A stretch of 64,000 nt of DNA from Pelecanus crispus (lineage: Eukaryota; Chordata; Aves; Pelecaniformes; Pelecanidae): assembly GCF_030463565.1 (NCBI RefSeq), contig NC_134662.1, forward strand, positions 5,929,001 through 5,993,000, written 5' to 3'. Under the pieces are notes generated by a model that saw nothing but the letters and a program-made list of their open reading frames with translations, was not told where the DNA came from and ran no database searches. This document shows positions 11,201-24,800 of the stretch, piece by piece. Each line of letters begins with the position of its first letter. Position 1 is the first letter of the stretch. Made by a program: the position numbers and the translations under genes.

Positions 11201-13080
11201 CTCGCTTGCGGTTTTTACTTCAGAGTGTAGGAAGTCTGCATGAGGCCATGTTTCAGAAATATCTGAAGTTTACTAGCATTGCTACAACTCGCTGGATGTT
11301 CTGGAATAACTTCTTCTGGTCCTTTCTCAGCAAGATAATGGCACTGGGGTAGGGGCTGCCTTGCCTGATACAGACAGCATCATCCCTTTTCAGCACCGGG
11401 TCTCAGATGATGCTTTTTGAATTCATCCTTTAGCACAGGTATGGTTCAGAATTGCTAGACTTTAATTTAGTCTTTAATTTTGATGCGTGGAAGGTAGAGC
11501 GTACCTCTGGTTTCATTAAGGTCGAGTTACTTAGTTCTAATCCAGAGGAATGGCTAAATCATGAAGAAAAACTCAACTCACGTTTACACACATACTTCCA
11601 GACTTCCTCTCACTGGTTCGCAGGCCTGTCTTTCACTCTGTGCAGCACCGTGACACGGAAACATATGAAAAAACCACATCCTGAAATATTAGATACTGAA
11701 TTCAGGTTTTAATTCTTAATTTCATTAATTAGCAGTCAGTTTGTCATTAGATGATCTTAAAGGTCTTTTCCAACCTAGATGATTCTATGATTCTATGATT
11801 CTATGAATTAGATTTTTTTTAAAGGAAAATTTAAAATTAATTCTTAATTTAATTTAGGAAGCCATTAATTCTTATTCCATCCTGCGAACCTGAAAGATAT
11901 TTTTGAGCTGTCTGTCTTTGTCGTTGCCAAAGCTGGCCACTCGCTGAGATCTCCAACAGCTCTTGGGCGATGTCAGATCTGGCTGTCCCTCCCCTCGAGC
12001 ACGGGGAACGTCCTCTTTGTGAGAAGTCCAAGATCTCTGCGAGAAGACTTGTATAAAGTGGACTGTGTCCTCTTGAGACACCAGTACCATCATTTTAACC
12101 AAATTATTCCACGCAATTTAGGCATCCGAGGATTGTTATTAGGAGAACAACAGTTTGTTTCCCTGTGAGCGAGTAATACGCTGCAAAGAAAGCAGAGTTG
12201 CCTTTTGTTATGGCAACGGAAGTGTTGAAAATGATGTAAAGGAAACTCCTATCAGATCTGGGTCACATCACTACAGCTTAATTTGCAAAATCTACACGTT
12301 CATTTGTTGTGCGGAGCTCGCAGGGAACACAGTTAAGCATGTTATTACCCAGGAATTTGGGGAGGGTGAGGGAAAGGCGGGTGGAGGGTTATTTTCATGG
12401 TTGCAGTTGTATTGTCTTAACCTGTAGCAGATGTGCTTATAGATTTCCGAACTGGAATCAGTCACTTTTCTTGAATGTCTGTTGTATCTAGCGTGCGAGT
12501 ACTCGGGGGCCAGGCCTGGACCGTATTTTTGCGCCACACCTCTCGTGGCAAAGGTGCTGCTAGAAATAAACCAATCTGCAAAAAGATACGCTGTGCTGCC
12601 ATGACATGATGTTTTCTTTTGAAACCTGTCTCTGCGTGGAGCAACTGTGCCACCCCATGGCCTCCCGCGCTCTCGCCCGGCCGCGGGCCTTCGCCGCAAG
12701 ACGGGTCTTGGCAGCAGGCACGGAGGTGCGGAGCTGCAGGCGCCGTCTTCCTGCGTGGGCTCTCCTGTTGCACGCTACTTGCAGGAAACTTATTTCCCTT
12801 TTATGTTAGCTGGTGCCCTTGCTTACGTACGCTTACTGTGCACTGGCTTCTCCGTGGGGATACGGTTAAGGCTTTGCTGCCTGCTGGCCCACATCTACAG
12901 CGTTACATCCCGCAGCCTGTCTTGCAACCGCTTGAAGGGAAGTTCATCCAACTTTTCAACTGCATTTTTCTACCAGTTAAAATTCAATTTCAGGTGCAAG
13001 ACAATCAATTCTGGGGATCGTCAGAAAGTTTAAATTAATTTAAAACAAATGTAAAACAGTCAGAGCTGCAGACTTTTAAA
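8291..13080. other. F2RL3 upstream region and F2RL3-SIN3B intergenic region
   Basis: F2RL3 transcription must start just above 8290, but I see no clear TATA box. The rest has only short, unsupported open frames and one CR1 tail at 11746-11806. F2RL3 and SIN3B lie in tandem on the minus strand. I see no further gene. Confidence 0.6.
11746..11806 (+). mobile_element. CR1 LINE 3' terminal fragment
   Basis: Sense-strand CR1 end: GATCTTAAAGGTCTTTTCCA, CCTAGATGATTCTATGATTC and further ATTCTATG units. Only about 60 bp of the element remain. Confidence 0.85.
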
Positions 13081-13088
13081 ATCAATAT

Positions 13089-13094
13089 TTTATT
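13089..13094 (-). terminator. SIN3B: Candidate SIN3B polyadenylation signal
   Basis: TTTATT on the plus strand gives AATAAA inside GTAAAATAAAATATTG on the coding strand. It lies about 2.5 kb beyond the SIN3B stop and is followed by T-rich sequence. It would give a long 3' UTR; a nearer signal with weaker sequence cannot be excluded. Confidence 0.45.
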
Positions 13095-15582
13095 TTACTT
13101 GAATGTGCAAATAAATATAAAAAAAACCTACATTCAAAGAGCTGGCAAAGCAATTACAAGCCCAAAAGCAAAGATCCTTCAAAAAAAAATGGAAGAACAA
13201 ACTCTTGAATCAAGGTCGCGCTAGCAGATACACAGCGGTCGAGCTTAAGCTCTCGGACATTAGCAAGCCACTCTCAAACCTGCACTGCCTGCTTACTCCA
13301 TTCACATTGTTTGCTACCATCATTTTTGAGACAATAGCACTGTAAAGGGCGAAAGTCTTACCTAATCCGTTCAGATTATAAATTAAGGTTTACAAAATAA
13401 GGATGCTTAAAAATACCTGAAGTACACTTAAAAATGGGGAGATGGAGCAGGACGGTGCACAGGTGCGTTACCCTCCTACACCCTGGTACGCGTGGAATCA
13501 AATGCATTTTAAGCCACGAGTTACAACCTATTTTCTAGTAAACATTTTTCTGTATCATAAAACCATAAAATTTGGCACAGTTGTCATCTCCACTGGAAGA
13601 CAGCAGAGAGGTGAACAGGACTGAGGTGTACTTTGTTGAGCTGTCTGGAAGCAAAAAGGGGATACTGTGCTTTGCACGGGGCTTGTCCCCCCGCTCCTCC
13701 ACCCAGCCCGCGAGGAGCTACGTGGTCACTGCAACAAGAGCAGGGGAAGAACCTCCAGATCATTTCAGTAACCAAAATTTAACAGAGACCCAGACAACGA
13801 GAACATGAGTTCTTGATGAAAAGTCCTCTGCTGGCAGTGGTTGTGCAAGTGGCCATGAATGCCAGAGACTGGCCTCCCTCCTTCCCTCCTACAGATTATT
13901 TTTCAAAAAAGACAAAGAGTCAGTACAGTTTTCTATTAAACGTACCCCAAAGGCCAATTTTTCTACTGTCAAGTGAGACAATTGCAAAACCAAATGTTGT
14001 ACAGTGGAAATAACCCAGGACAAATCCTACGGGCTGCCTCTTAGGTCTGGCAGAAATTATAACCTAAAAGTCAAAGCCACAGAAAATATTGGGGTGGGGG
14101 GGTTATTCCCCCAAAAGCCAGGAAAAAGTTGGAAGCAGAGCTGAAAGGAGGCTGGACCTGCCTCAAGACATTATGTTTGTAACACACTCCATGGACAGTG
14201 TGCTTGCCCTTGGCCCCTGAAAAACAAGAGTGAAGTCACAGCAGGGCTGCAGGACAGACACAACTACATTTTCTTGATTTTTCAATAGATTAAGTCAGAC
14301 AATTGACGTAGTGTTCTGCATGGTTCGGGGTAGGGTTTTTGTAGGTTTCATTGCAGAAAAGCTTAGATAGATAGAAGTACAGACGGTTCAGTGGAAAAGC
14401 TTGTCTACGATGGTTGCGGCTGGATCTAACACTGCCCATTGCAGATTTCCGTGTGTCACTGCAAATACAGCATCTGTGCTGACCCAGCAGAAACAGCGAA
14501 GGATCTGGGACAAACACTGTGCTGCAAGAGCTCCATCTACCGCTGTTATTTAAGTGGTACAACCCAGCAGAACCACGGAGTCCGGGCATGCACAAGGAAA
14601 GTGAAGCGCCTGAGAACGCAGTCTCCAGAGGCTGCCAATCAACATGCAAAATACCAAAAAAAAAAAAAAAAACCAACCTAAAAACCAAAAAACTAGGCCA
14701 GACCTCGCAATGGATATTCCTCCCCACGCGCACGCTCCAAGCAGCTCCAGATCTGAGAAGGCAGAGTCTGCAGCAGGTCGTACGTTCACAAAGCGACATG
14801 GGATCTGGTGCACATCTGCGGGGGGAGCTGATGGGCCTCGGCCGTCTTGCGCCGCAAAACGCTCTCTTGCCTAGCGCTGCAGCTCAGAAAGTTTCTTCCC
14901 CTTAGTTCGTGCTCCAAAATACTTAGTCTGATGAGCGAGAGTTAGAGCGTTTAGTACGCCGTTCACCCTTCTCCGAGTTTTGGCATTTTTCTCACCAGAG
15001 CACCAGTAACAAACACTGCATTCGTTGCCTCGTTAGTATACACAGATAACGAAGCAGCCCACAGCGGGGCTAGCGACCTGGGCCAGGTGCTCTCAGCCCC
15101 GCGGGCACTCGGAGGTTACACCGAAGAGTTCTGCAGGCTCCAAGACGGAATAAATTCAGGAAGATAGGGAACGTTAAACCCTTCGAAGTGGAAGCAGCTG
15201 CCAGCATCTGCTCAAACACCAGCCCAGCTCCGTCTCTCCAACAAAGCCACTAGCGGTAGTTCACCCAGAGCCTGACCCCCTCGCTCAGCCTTCCAGTACT
15301 GGCTGGTCAGCAGTGGCCTAAAGCTAGGAAACTACTAAGTGTGTGGCAATGCCAAGAGCCCTCTTCCCATAAAGCTTTTAAAAGTCTCTTTGTGATGGCT
15401 GGAGGATTACACTGCAAGGAGACAACTCTATGCCATATGGAAAATACATCATAATCCAAAGTAAAATGCTGTTTGGATAAATATCATTAATACATACATT
15501 GCATTCCCACCACTATTCTCAGAGTAAATGTGTTTCACCAGCAACGCTCCTACTTGTCTTGGTCCCAGGAACAAGGCTCTGC
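13095..15582 (-). other. SIN3B: Presumed SIN3B 3' untranslated region
   Basis: The stretch downstream of the conserved-frame stop has no coding signal. It holds an A run at 14655-14672 (T run on the coding strand) and scattered AT-rich blocks. Its extent rests on the candidate poly(A) signal at 13089. Confidence 0.45.
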
Positions 15583-15814
15583 TCATGGTGAAGCTGGACG
15601 GCGACTGTACTGAACTCTGTATCTGTTCACTGGGACCCCCGTGGACATTCACCGTCTCACAGGTGGTTTTGCAGGGCACCATCTCCTCATCTTCGTCTCC
15701 CATTAGCCAGTCTTGAACTACGTCAACTGCCTCCATGGTCACGTTCTCTTCTAGCCACCTATTGTGCCACTCTTCAAACTGCTGGTGATGCTTTAGCAGC
15801 ACCATTGGCTGGAC
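15449..15814 (-). CDS. SIN3B: SIN3B last coding exon with a terminal frameshift
   Basis: The exon opens [20 protein letters not shown] and continues through [17 protein letters not shown] to CETVNVHG (residue 1096), as in human. After GTC CAC GGG the sequence has a five-G run (C15636-C15640 on the plus strand) where the conserved frame needs four. Read as given, the frame continues for 62 unrelated residues to a stop at 15449. In the other frame the next codons give [17 protein letters not shown] and a stop at 15583-15585, which is almost exactly the human C-terminus. The exon is 232 nt to that stop, one more than a multiple of three. A sequencing error in the homopolymer is the simplest reading. 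Confidence 0.9.
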   Translation of the reverse strand, partial: VQPMVLLKHHQQFEEWHNRWLEENVTMEAVDVVQDWLMGDEDEEMVPCKTTCETVNVHGGPSEQIQSSVQSPSSFTMSRALFLGPRQVGALLVKHIYSENSGGNAMYVLMIFIQTAFYFGL

Positions 15815-18800
15815 CTGAAAGCAGGATGGTAAAGATCACCGAGAGGTTTCTGGGGGAGAAGCCAAGACTTTCGCCTCTGAGTGTGTCTGAGACGTGCATG
15901 CTTTACAACACAACACAAACAGTAAAACAGGAAACCGCATACCTGCATTTAAAGAGCTCTATTTCTTAATGTTTGCCACTCCCCCTTAAAATTTGCATGG
16001 TAAAGTAAAGGCTGCTAAACTAAACCAAAGGACAGAGCATTTACCAGCTCTCCTCCATGTTTCATCCAACACAGAGCAGTAACTTCTGGGTGTAGTTTGC
16101 AGGAATTCAGCCACAAGACTTCTTATCGGTACCTGTCTTTTGGCTCACATCCTCAACCTCTGCTACTGCCTGAGCTGCAGAGAGAGTAATAGGAGATGCA
16201 CCTGCTTGGCTCGGCAGAGCGCTCCCCGCCTGTACATGTAATCCTCCGAGTTCATGATGAACATCATTTTGTGGGTGTTGAGCTTGAACCGGCAGTCCAC
16301 GTTGCAGGCACTTTCCACCCCAATCAGCCTCTTCCAGGAGCTCTTCACTTCGCTACGCAGAGCTCTCACTTGCTTACATTGCCACTTGCGAAACTTTTTT
16401 AGGTTTCTAGAACAAAACAAGGGTTACGAAGCATGTGTCACACTTGGTTATCCATTCTCTTAAGCTAGCAGAGCTGACAGCACAAGTATGAAATTTGTAT
16501 TTCCACATTTAGTTTTCAGACTTTCTCCAGGATCTTCCTCCATACACTCTGACAAATATTTACTGAAATGGGAACAAATCAGACCTCAAACTCCTCCCCG
16601 AAAGGACTGCTTAGACAGTCCCACTCCTTTCTAAACACAGTTTCATGAACAAACCTCAATGCAGTGGTCATACATTTTTTCTTCAGCATTCTTACGCAGT
16701 GCACTGGACTACAGCAGCCCCTTTGGACCTCAAGGATGACTGCATTTCCCTGGAGTTGCTTGTACGGCACATCACCTAAAATCACTGCCACACATGCAGA
16801 GAGGAAGCAGTACCAGCTGCTGCAGGTGTGACTCAGGAGAGGGAGCGCGCTCACCTTTGCAGAAAGACCGGTTTCAGTAAGAAGCCATCATTCTGGTTGT
16901 TTGGAGCTCCTTCTACCCCAACATACTGCTCCATGTAGTTAGCCAGGTGCTACACAAGAGAGACCAATTTCAAGTCAGTGTTGTTCTCATCAAGATGAAC
17001 ACCACTGCAAAGAACTAGTTTATTTCCAAGCTGCTTTTTAAGAAGCTGCTGGTACCTCACTCAACCCCAAGCTGATTTATGTTGAAACTGCTTTGCTAAC
17101 ATACCCATTTCTGTCAATGACCACAGCCCCACATGTAATTTCCCCACCTCCCAGGTAAACTTCTCCTCCTGGCAAAGTCTCACAGTTTGGAACAAGAAAG
17201 CGGGAAAGCATTCTTGGACATCTGCTTTGTCTGTGGTACAGCAGACTCCATGGTCACTGTGATATCACCTGGACCTCCACAGGATCTTCTGTCTGGGTTT
17301 CTTCCGTATCCAGAAGCTCAATGGTCATGATCACCTGTCCTTTCCGCTGGAGAAACATGACCTGTAATAAAGTTACAGGCACGAGATATTGGCCACATGG
17401 GTTCACAATAAAATGCTGTATATTCACAACAGGTCGTTTGGACAACAAATGCGAGCTAGGAGAGTGCCACTTCACTGTCTGCGCTCTGGTTTTGGTACCT
17501 TCTCTCCATACTGTGCTCTCTCACCATTGTGCCCTTGGAGCTTCCAAACCCATTTCTCCCACCTAAAGTGCCCCAGTCGCTTTATCAAGTTGCCTGGCAG
17601 CAAGTTCTTACCTTGAAACAGTTCTCATCCGCCATGCAACGCTCAGCCTTCCACTGATAGCTGGTCTCCTTTGCTGCCCGGACACACCTAGAGGATAAGT
17701 TACCTCCAGCAGCACCTCGCTTCCTTTCGTTCAAGTAGAGCTCAACAACCTTCAAGCAGATGTCATCGCTCACTAGATGGTGAAGCTTCCATTAAAAAAG
17801 AGGGAATTCAGTCAGCAAGTCTGGGCCAAGACTTAACTCTAACGTGTTATGAAAGGAGCACAAAACTCAGCACGGCATCACACCCCAGATGAAGCAGCAA
17901 AGTTTTAACTCCAGAGACTTCACACATTTCACTTTTTCATTACTTTGCAATAAAAGGAACAGAGAAGAGTGAGGGGCTGATGTGCCTTAACTGTAAGAAA
18001 ACTACAATTAGAAGACAGATTTGAGTAAGAAGGACTGGACCTGGGGGTTTTTTTTGGCCTTAGATGTATTTTGGGAATGACAGAATTTTGAAAAGACTGG
18101 AACTCCAAAAATGTTTGAAAAGGCCAGAAAGAGTAAATCTCCTACGGTGGTCCCTGTACTGAAGCTCAACTATCTCACTGAACTTCTGTTAGAGTGTTTC
18201 CCCTACATATATAACTTTTCTATGAATTTGCTTTAAGATTATTGAGTCCTTGCATTACAGGGTACTGTGGGAAGCCTATCAGTCTATAGAAGGGAGATGG
18301 GCGGCCCCACAAACACACAGCACAGCCATCAAATCAGTTACCTGGCGGACAATATTCTGCACCAGTTTGTCCATAGTAAAGCCAATATAGGCATGGATAG
18401 TGAACATCTCCCTCAGAGTGTCCTCGTACTGCGTTGGGTCGATATTCCCATCCAGCAGACTCCTCACCATATCCAGGAACGCGGGGTAGTACTCCTCCAG
18501 TTCCACCTCACCTGGGTAGGGAAAAAGTGCAGTCACTTAATGCATGTAACAGGCAGAGCGAAGTCAGGAGATACAAGGGACAGCACTGCTCCAGAACCCT
18601 CACATTCAGTATCGAGAACGTGCTTACAGACAGACAGGTCTCTGCAAGGAGTGCTGACAGACTGTAACAGTTTTATCTCCTGCACTTCCATGACTGCCTT
18701 GTGTGGTTAACTGCTTCGTTGTGGAGCCATTTACATTTTAAATCAAAATGAGACACTTGAGAACATCTGGCAACAGTGGGTTTGCATGAAGTCTCTATGA

Positions 18801-21800
18801 ACTACACAAGAGCCCTCAGAAGATAAATTACGAAGTCGCGAGCCTGTTAAATTAGCTGTATCCACAAATCACAAATATATTGGAGGTTTGCACCTCTACA
18901 TTCCTTACAGACTTGCCTGCTGGTCTCAGTTACTCAGATACATACAATCAAGCACTAGTAGCCAGAGCATTAAGAACGGACCATGTCCCAGGTTATTCTT
19001 ACTTGGTTGCTTCAGTCTTAGTTCCATGGCCGGATCATTGGTTTTTTCTTTTCTTCCCTCACAAAGGAGTTTCTCTCTCTCTTTTTCAGTCCGATATTCT
19101 AGAAGCTGCTTCTGAGCTTGACGATAAATCTTTAGGAGCCTTGAGCACAGAGTCTGGTGAAGGCGGAGGAAGAAATACCAATTATTATTGACAAAGAATA
19201 GACTGTAAACATCATCCAGAGTGTTGTGGGGCTCAGCAGCTGTAACATCGCAGAAGGTTGCTTTTGCCTCCAAAGGACTGCTTGGAGGCCCAGGCACGTG
19301 TTTTTTCCGTAGCTCAGGGGTATCCAGGTTCTGCCCCTGATGGTTTTCTCTGTCCTCATCTGTTGATTCTTCAGAAATACTGTGCTCAGGGGGCTGAGAG
19401 AAAAACAGCTCAGGTATGAAGTGATGCACTATCTGCCGGATGGTTGCTTGATCCTCCTTCTGGATAGTAGGCTGCCTTTTTACATAATAGCTGATAAGAG
19501 ACGCTGCATCTTCCAAAATCTGCTTATCTTCATAGATAAAGATAAGATGAGGCTCGTTTGTGGACGAACTTCTCCCCTCTGAATGCTGCTCCTGATGCTG
19601 TAATCAAGAGACAAATAGATAAAGATCCTTCCAATCCATGCTCAAGAGCCATTCCTGCCAGAAGAAATAAGCCAGTATTAACGCTATGCTTGGGACAGTC
19701 ATTTTTGACTGAGAACTCTTCAGAGCACTACCACTTCAGCAAGGTCCCAGGTGCTACATAAACATCTAGATGATACTGTAAATGCAGGACATACAGGATG
19801 GATTATTTACTAGCATACGCACCTCATCATAGACACTCTCAATTTCATTCAGCAAGCTCTTGGAGCGCAAAGCTTTGGTGTCATTTTGTTTGAAGTTGAC
19901 GGCCTGGTGGTCAAGGGACTTCAGGTAGGCTTTCTCATACTGCTCCCGCCAAATTTTGTTGAAGCCCTGCTGGGCCTCCCGCCATTCCTCCTCTTTTGCT
20001 TTCAATCTGCATAAATGTATAATCTACTTCAGTTCAAAAAGATAACCACAGAAATACACACAAAGCATTTTTAGTGTAGCCAACCGTGATGCACCAAACA
20101 CTTTTCAGTATTCCTGGAAGCAATAAATAAATTTTAAAAAAGCACCACCACTGAAGACGAGTTACCCTTTGAAACAACACCTACCTACAGAAAACAGTTG
20201 TTTAAAAATGCTTTAAAAATTCTGTATCAGTTTCTAAAAGAACCCAGGTGAACACAGGAGAATGGGAATTACCTCTTAAGAACAACAGGAACTGCAGTAA
20301 CTGGGTTTTTCTTAAGACTTTCAATGATCTCTGGTGCTTTATCACCGTAGATGCGATAGATGGCCCTGCGCTGGATCACTTCTGATGTTCCTCCCAAGCA
20401 ATCATCCAGTCGAAATTTCTCCTGATCCTCTTGAGTCAGTCGTGACAGTTTTTTCTGCACACTCTCCAGCACACGTATCGTGGCTAAATTGGTCTCCAAG
20501 ACAACATCCAACTGTTAAGAGTTCACAAAAGACATGGTGTAAGAACAGGCGTAGCAGGAAAATGGAGACCAGCGGCGCCAGGTTTGTGGCATGCATTCCA
20601 GCCCCACTGGGTGGAGCTAAGAAGCACCAGCAAGGTTTCTCACTGGAAAATATACCTCCGCCAGTTCTCCCAAAGGCAACATGCTTTTGAGAACTGGACT
20701 CATGCCTGGAAAGGACTATTAGACTCCAAGCAAGTGGAAACCACCAAACTCTAGCTCAAAACAATGAACACTAATAGAACTTTCAGTAAATGGCCACCAA
20801 TTAATTCAGTCAAAATCCTCATAGCTAGTTGTTCTGCTTTCTGAGGTGGCAGACAGGCAGAAAGGAAACTCAGTAGCAGAGGTACCTCAAACCGCTCATC
20901 TTCACAGCGGTGCAACTGCTCCTCATAAGGAGTCTTCTTGGAGCTGACAAAAGTGGAGTCTTCAGACCAGGATGGAAATGAAACCCAGGTATCGTTTAAC
21001 ACCTGCAACAGTGCAAAGACGTGACGTTGAACAGAACCTTATGAGCCCAGAGCTGTTCTCATGGGGTCTGACACTTCTCTGTTTTATTTTTGCACAGTTC
21101 TTCCCTGCGTTTCTATTGGAAGTTCCAGAGCTAGTTCACAAGTCACTGTCATGACTGCTCCTCAGAATATTAGAGGTCTGTGTGGAACTGTGCCAGGGCC
21201 CTGCTCAGAAAGCTTGACAGCACCTTCACCGTCATCTCACAAACAACAGAGATCACTCTGCAGTAATCACCAACTGTAAGTAAAGGAGACAGAGTTGCCA
21301 ACAACAGCGAGAGGTGGGAGCACCTATGCTGCAGGTATCTGTTTTCAGTCAGAACAATGCCTAAGACACCGGCTCACAGTGCTCTTTCAGGAGAAAAACT
21401 GTTTCTGAAAGCCATATTGGTCCACTGCCGGAAAATTAATTTCAGGCTATTTAATATTTTTTTCTGTCTCTGGGAATACATTTGTGTATGCACACAGACT
21501 CAAAAGACATTACAGTGAAAGATGTGATTTGAGATGGGTTTAGATAAAATTAGTAAAATGCACATGGATACTCCTATTTCAATGAACTGCATGAATAACT
21601 GATGTGACGTTAAAGCTGGCTAATCAGCATTAAAGGGGGGAATCCACACGCAGAAGCTGTAGCACTACCTACCCCACTTCAAGCTATGTAAGTGCAATGT
21701 GTGTTCAGGGACTGAACAGGTTGATCCCAAAGTACCTCCTTGCAAATGGCTGTTCTTCCACTGCACTTTGGCTGCTGATAGGTTTTTGGGAGAGCCCGGT

Positions 21801-24800
21801 AACTTGATCCTATGCGTTTGCAGGAAGCATAATCAATTTCCCGACTCATTCCATCCCCAGATCGGTCGCTCAGTGGAGAAGCAAATGAAAGCTCTTTCAC
21901 ACCAAGAAAGGACTTGAACTGTGCAAAGAGTTCTGGGAATTTCCTTCAAAAACACAAGTAAGTGTGTTTTGTTATTTCACTCTGACAGTTTTAGGGTGGC
22001 TAATGTGTGTCATAGAAGTGAGGGAGAAAATCTAAACAAACTTAGCACTGCAGTGAGAAATCTTTCATACACTTTTTACCTCTGTTATCATTCTCTCTGA
22101 ATTACTTTACAGGGTTTTTTTCACTTTTTTTTTGAGGCAGGAAAAGAATTTCCCTTCCCGACTTCACAATACTCCCCTTAACTGACTGAGGAGTCACTGA
22201 TCCTTGCCATCTGACTCTCCCTCTTCTGTTGGAAGCCAAACAGCATGAGAGGCTCTCATCAGAGCTAGAACTATTTATCCTTTCACAGCTCTGTTATGAG
22301 ATTTCCTGGTTACACCTGTATTGTATTTTGAGAGATGAGAACAGGAGTGTGAACAGAGACCACCCTCCAGAATTCATGAGACTCTCTGCCCCCAGTGATT
22401 TAGTATAACATCAGGCAGTCTGCTGCTTGTGAGGCTTTCAACTGGATGCACAGACAGAGGAAAATATCCTCCCCAAAGAGCTGTGTAGATATGTTAAAAG
22501 ATTCAGATTTTATCACTCCTCTTTTTGGATTAGCCTTCAATTTCTTGCACGCTACCTAGGAGATATTTCTGAAGTTAAATCCAAAACTTCAGTAACAAAG
22601 TTCACAATGTCTACCAAAAAGTAACAGAATAACACCTAACAAGTACGGCACAGCAGAGAAGGTAGTCAGTAACTTACCCTAAAAATGGTGTAACTAGCTG
22701 GAGCAACTCGGAGCCAGAGACCAACTCCTGGTTGAAGAGAGCAATGCAACGGAGAAAATTTTCATAGACTTCCTGACTCTTCAGCACCCTACGCACCTAA
22801 AACACAGTTTGGAGAGAAATGGTCAGATCACTTGACCACTACTTTTATTTAGTTCATATTCTAAGTAGTCTGAACCATGGGTACAATGACAAACCTCTGT
22901 CTACATTGCAACATAAAAACAGAATATGCACAAAAACTCCCAGTTTCAAACAATAATCTAGTAACTACAGATGGTACCATGAGGAGACATCACTGAAAAA
23001 TAGAGAAAAACATGTCTGTAAGAGACAAGCATTCGGAAAAAGGTTAATTATCAGTTTCTATTCATCTTCCAAACCCACCTATTTTCTCTTTTCTTGGTCT
23101 GTCTTTGTCTACCACTTGAAAAGTCAGGCAATTGCTAAGTGCTGACACATAGTATGTATAGAAAACCAACCAATTAATAACCACATAAGTGGTTGAAAAT
23201 AAGTCCACAGAATGTGAGAAGAGGCCAAATACTGACCTTGTCAAAGAAGGAAAACTCTTGCAGTGTTCCGTATTTTCCCACTGTCGCTACTGACAGATCT
23301 TTGGTACCTCGCAGTTTCATTTTCTTCTGTTAAAAGAACACAGTTATCCTTAAAATGTTGTGACTCAAATGCCACCAAACTCCGCTTTGCTGACATGTAA
23401 CAGCTCTCTGCAAAGGCTGAAACTCAGTATTTCCCAAATAGTGATCTATTACTGCTGTGTCAGGTCCTCCACGGCAACCCCTCGCAAATGACTCCCAGCT
23501 AAGAACAAGAAACGACGTCAAAAAAGATCACTCGAGAAAGGATTCCAAAGAAAGATTTCTTTGTAGAAGCAATAAATTGTCCCTTTCCAGGGCCAATACT
23601 TAGTACAGAAGATCTTGATATTTAGTATTCATCATGTTACCACATACGTTTAAGCATACTTTAAAAATTCCCTTTCTCTACAGTAATTATTTGAAAAATA
23701 ACTTTGAAATTCTGTTTCTCATACCTAACACCTACATACCTCAAAGACGCTACTCATTACAACTTTAAGCAATTATCTAAACGCAACGAGTAGTATCAGG
23801 TTATTCTAAGTTTTTACTCGCTGAAAGATACCTTTGCTGGGCCAGAAACAGGACGCAACAGCAGTGGTCTGGATCGCTTTTTGCTGTGTTCCAGATTCTT
23901 CTCATGCTCCGTTTTTTGGACACTGTTCACTTCACATGGTCCATTTCCTGTGAACTGAAGTAAATAAATAATGATTTCAATGTTCTCCTCTTGGTTGGCC
24001 CAAATAAAGAACCCTATAAATCTGAACAGAACAGAGAACATGTAGTTAAGTCACTTGTTCTGCAAAATTCCAAGCAACGAAGAGAAGCAAAATTCGTCTA
24101 ATGGCTGTATGTTTTCCCATAGTGTTTGGCATTCCTAAAGCTTCTTCATGTATTCTACATACAAACACAGAGTATTTAATATTCTGCCGTGTTCTAAGCG
24201 TACACATACCAAAGACCTTTTAGCCTCCGGGAGGAACTGTCCAAACTCAGAAAGCAGATCCTCCTGTCCCCTGAACAGGTTTGCTACTTCAGTAAACACT
24301 TCTTCCTCTGACATGCCTCGAAAGGGTCGGCCTTTAGTGTTCAGCTGTTCTTTCTGAAAAGACACGCACAGATGATAGAGTCAAAGCCATACCTTGCTAT
24401 GCAAGAAAACTCATCAACTCAGCCAAAAACCTTATGCTACACAAATATAACTATCAGATAGCCCAAGGTTCTTCCAGTGCATCCTTTCACACAGAATATC
24501 ACTTGATTTAGTGACATTTTAGTTAGTAAAGACAGATGCAGATACAACCCCTTCACACCTCAGACCCTGGGAAGTTCTACAATTTTCAGACTTTTGTCTT
24601 TTCGTGTGAATATCTGAGGCAATTGTTGGACAAAGGCTAGCGCTTGGGGAGCCGTATAAGCCTGTTCAGTAGGCAGACATCTCATTTGACAACTACTCCT
24701 CAACCAGCTACAGGCACACCCACAATCGCTTGCATGGAAGACTTTTTACCTGGTAAGTATGAAGGATTTCTAAAAAGGATCTGTAAATTTCTGGATGGTC

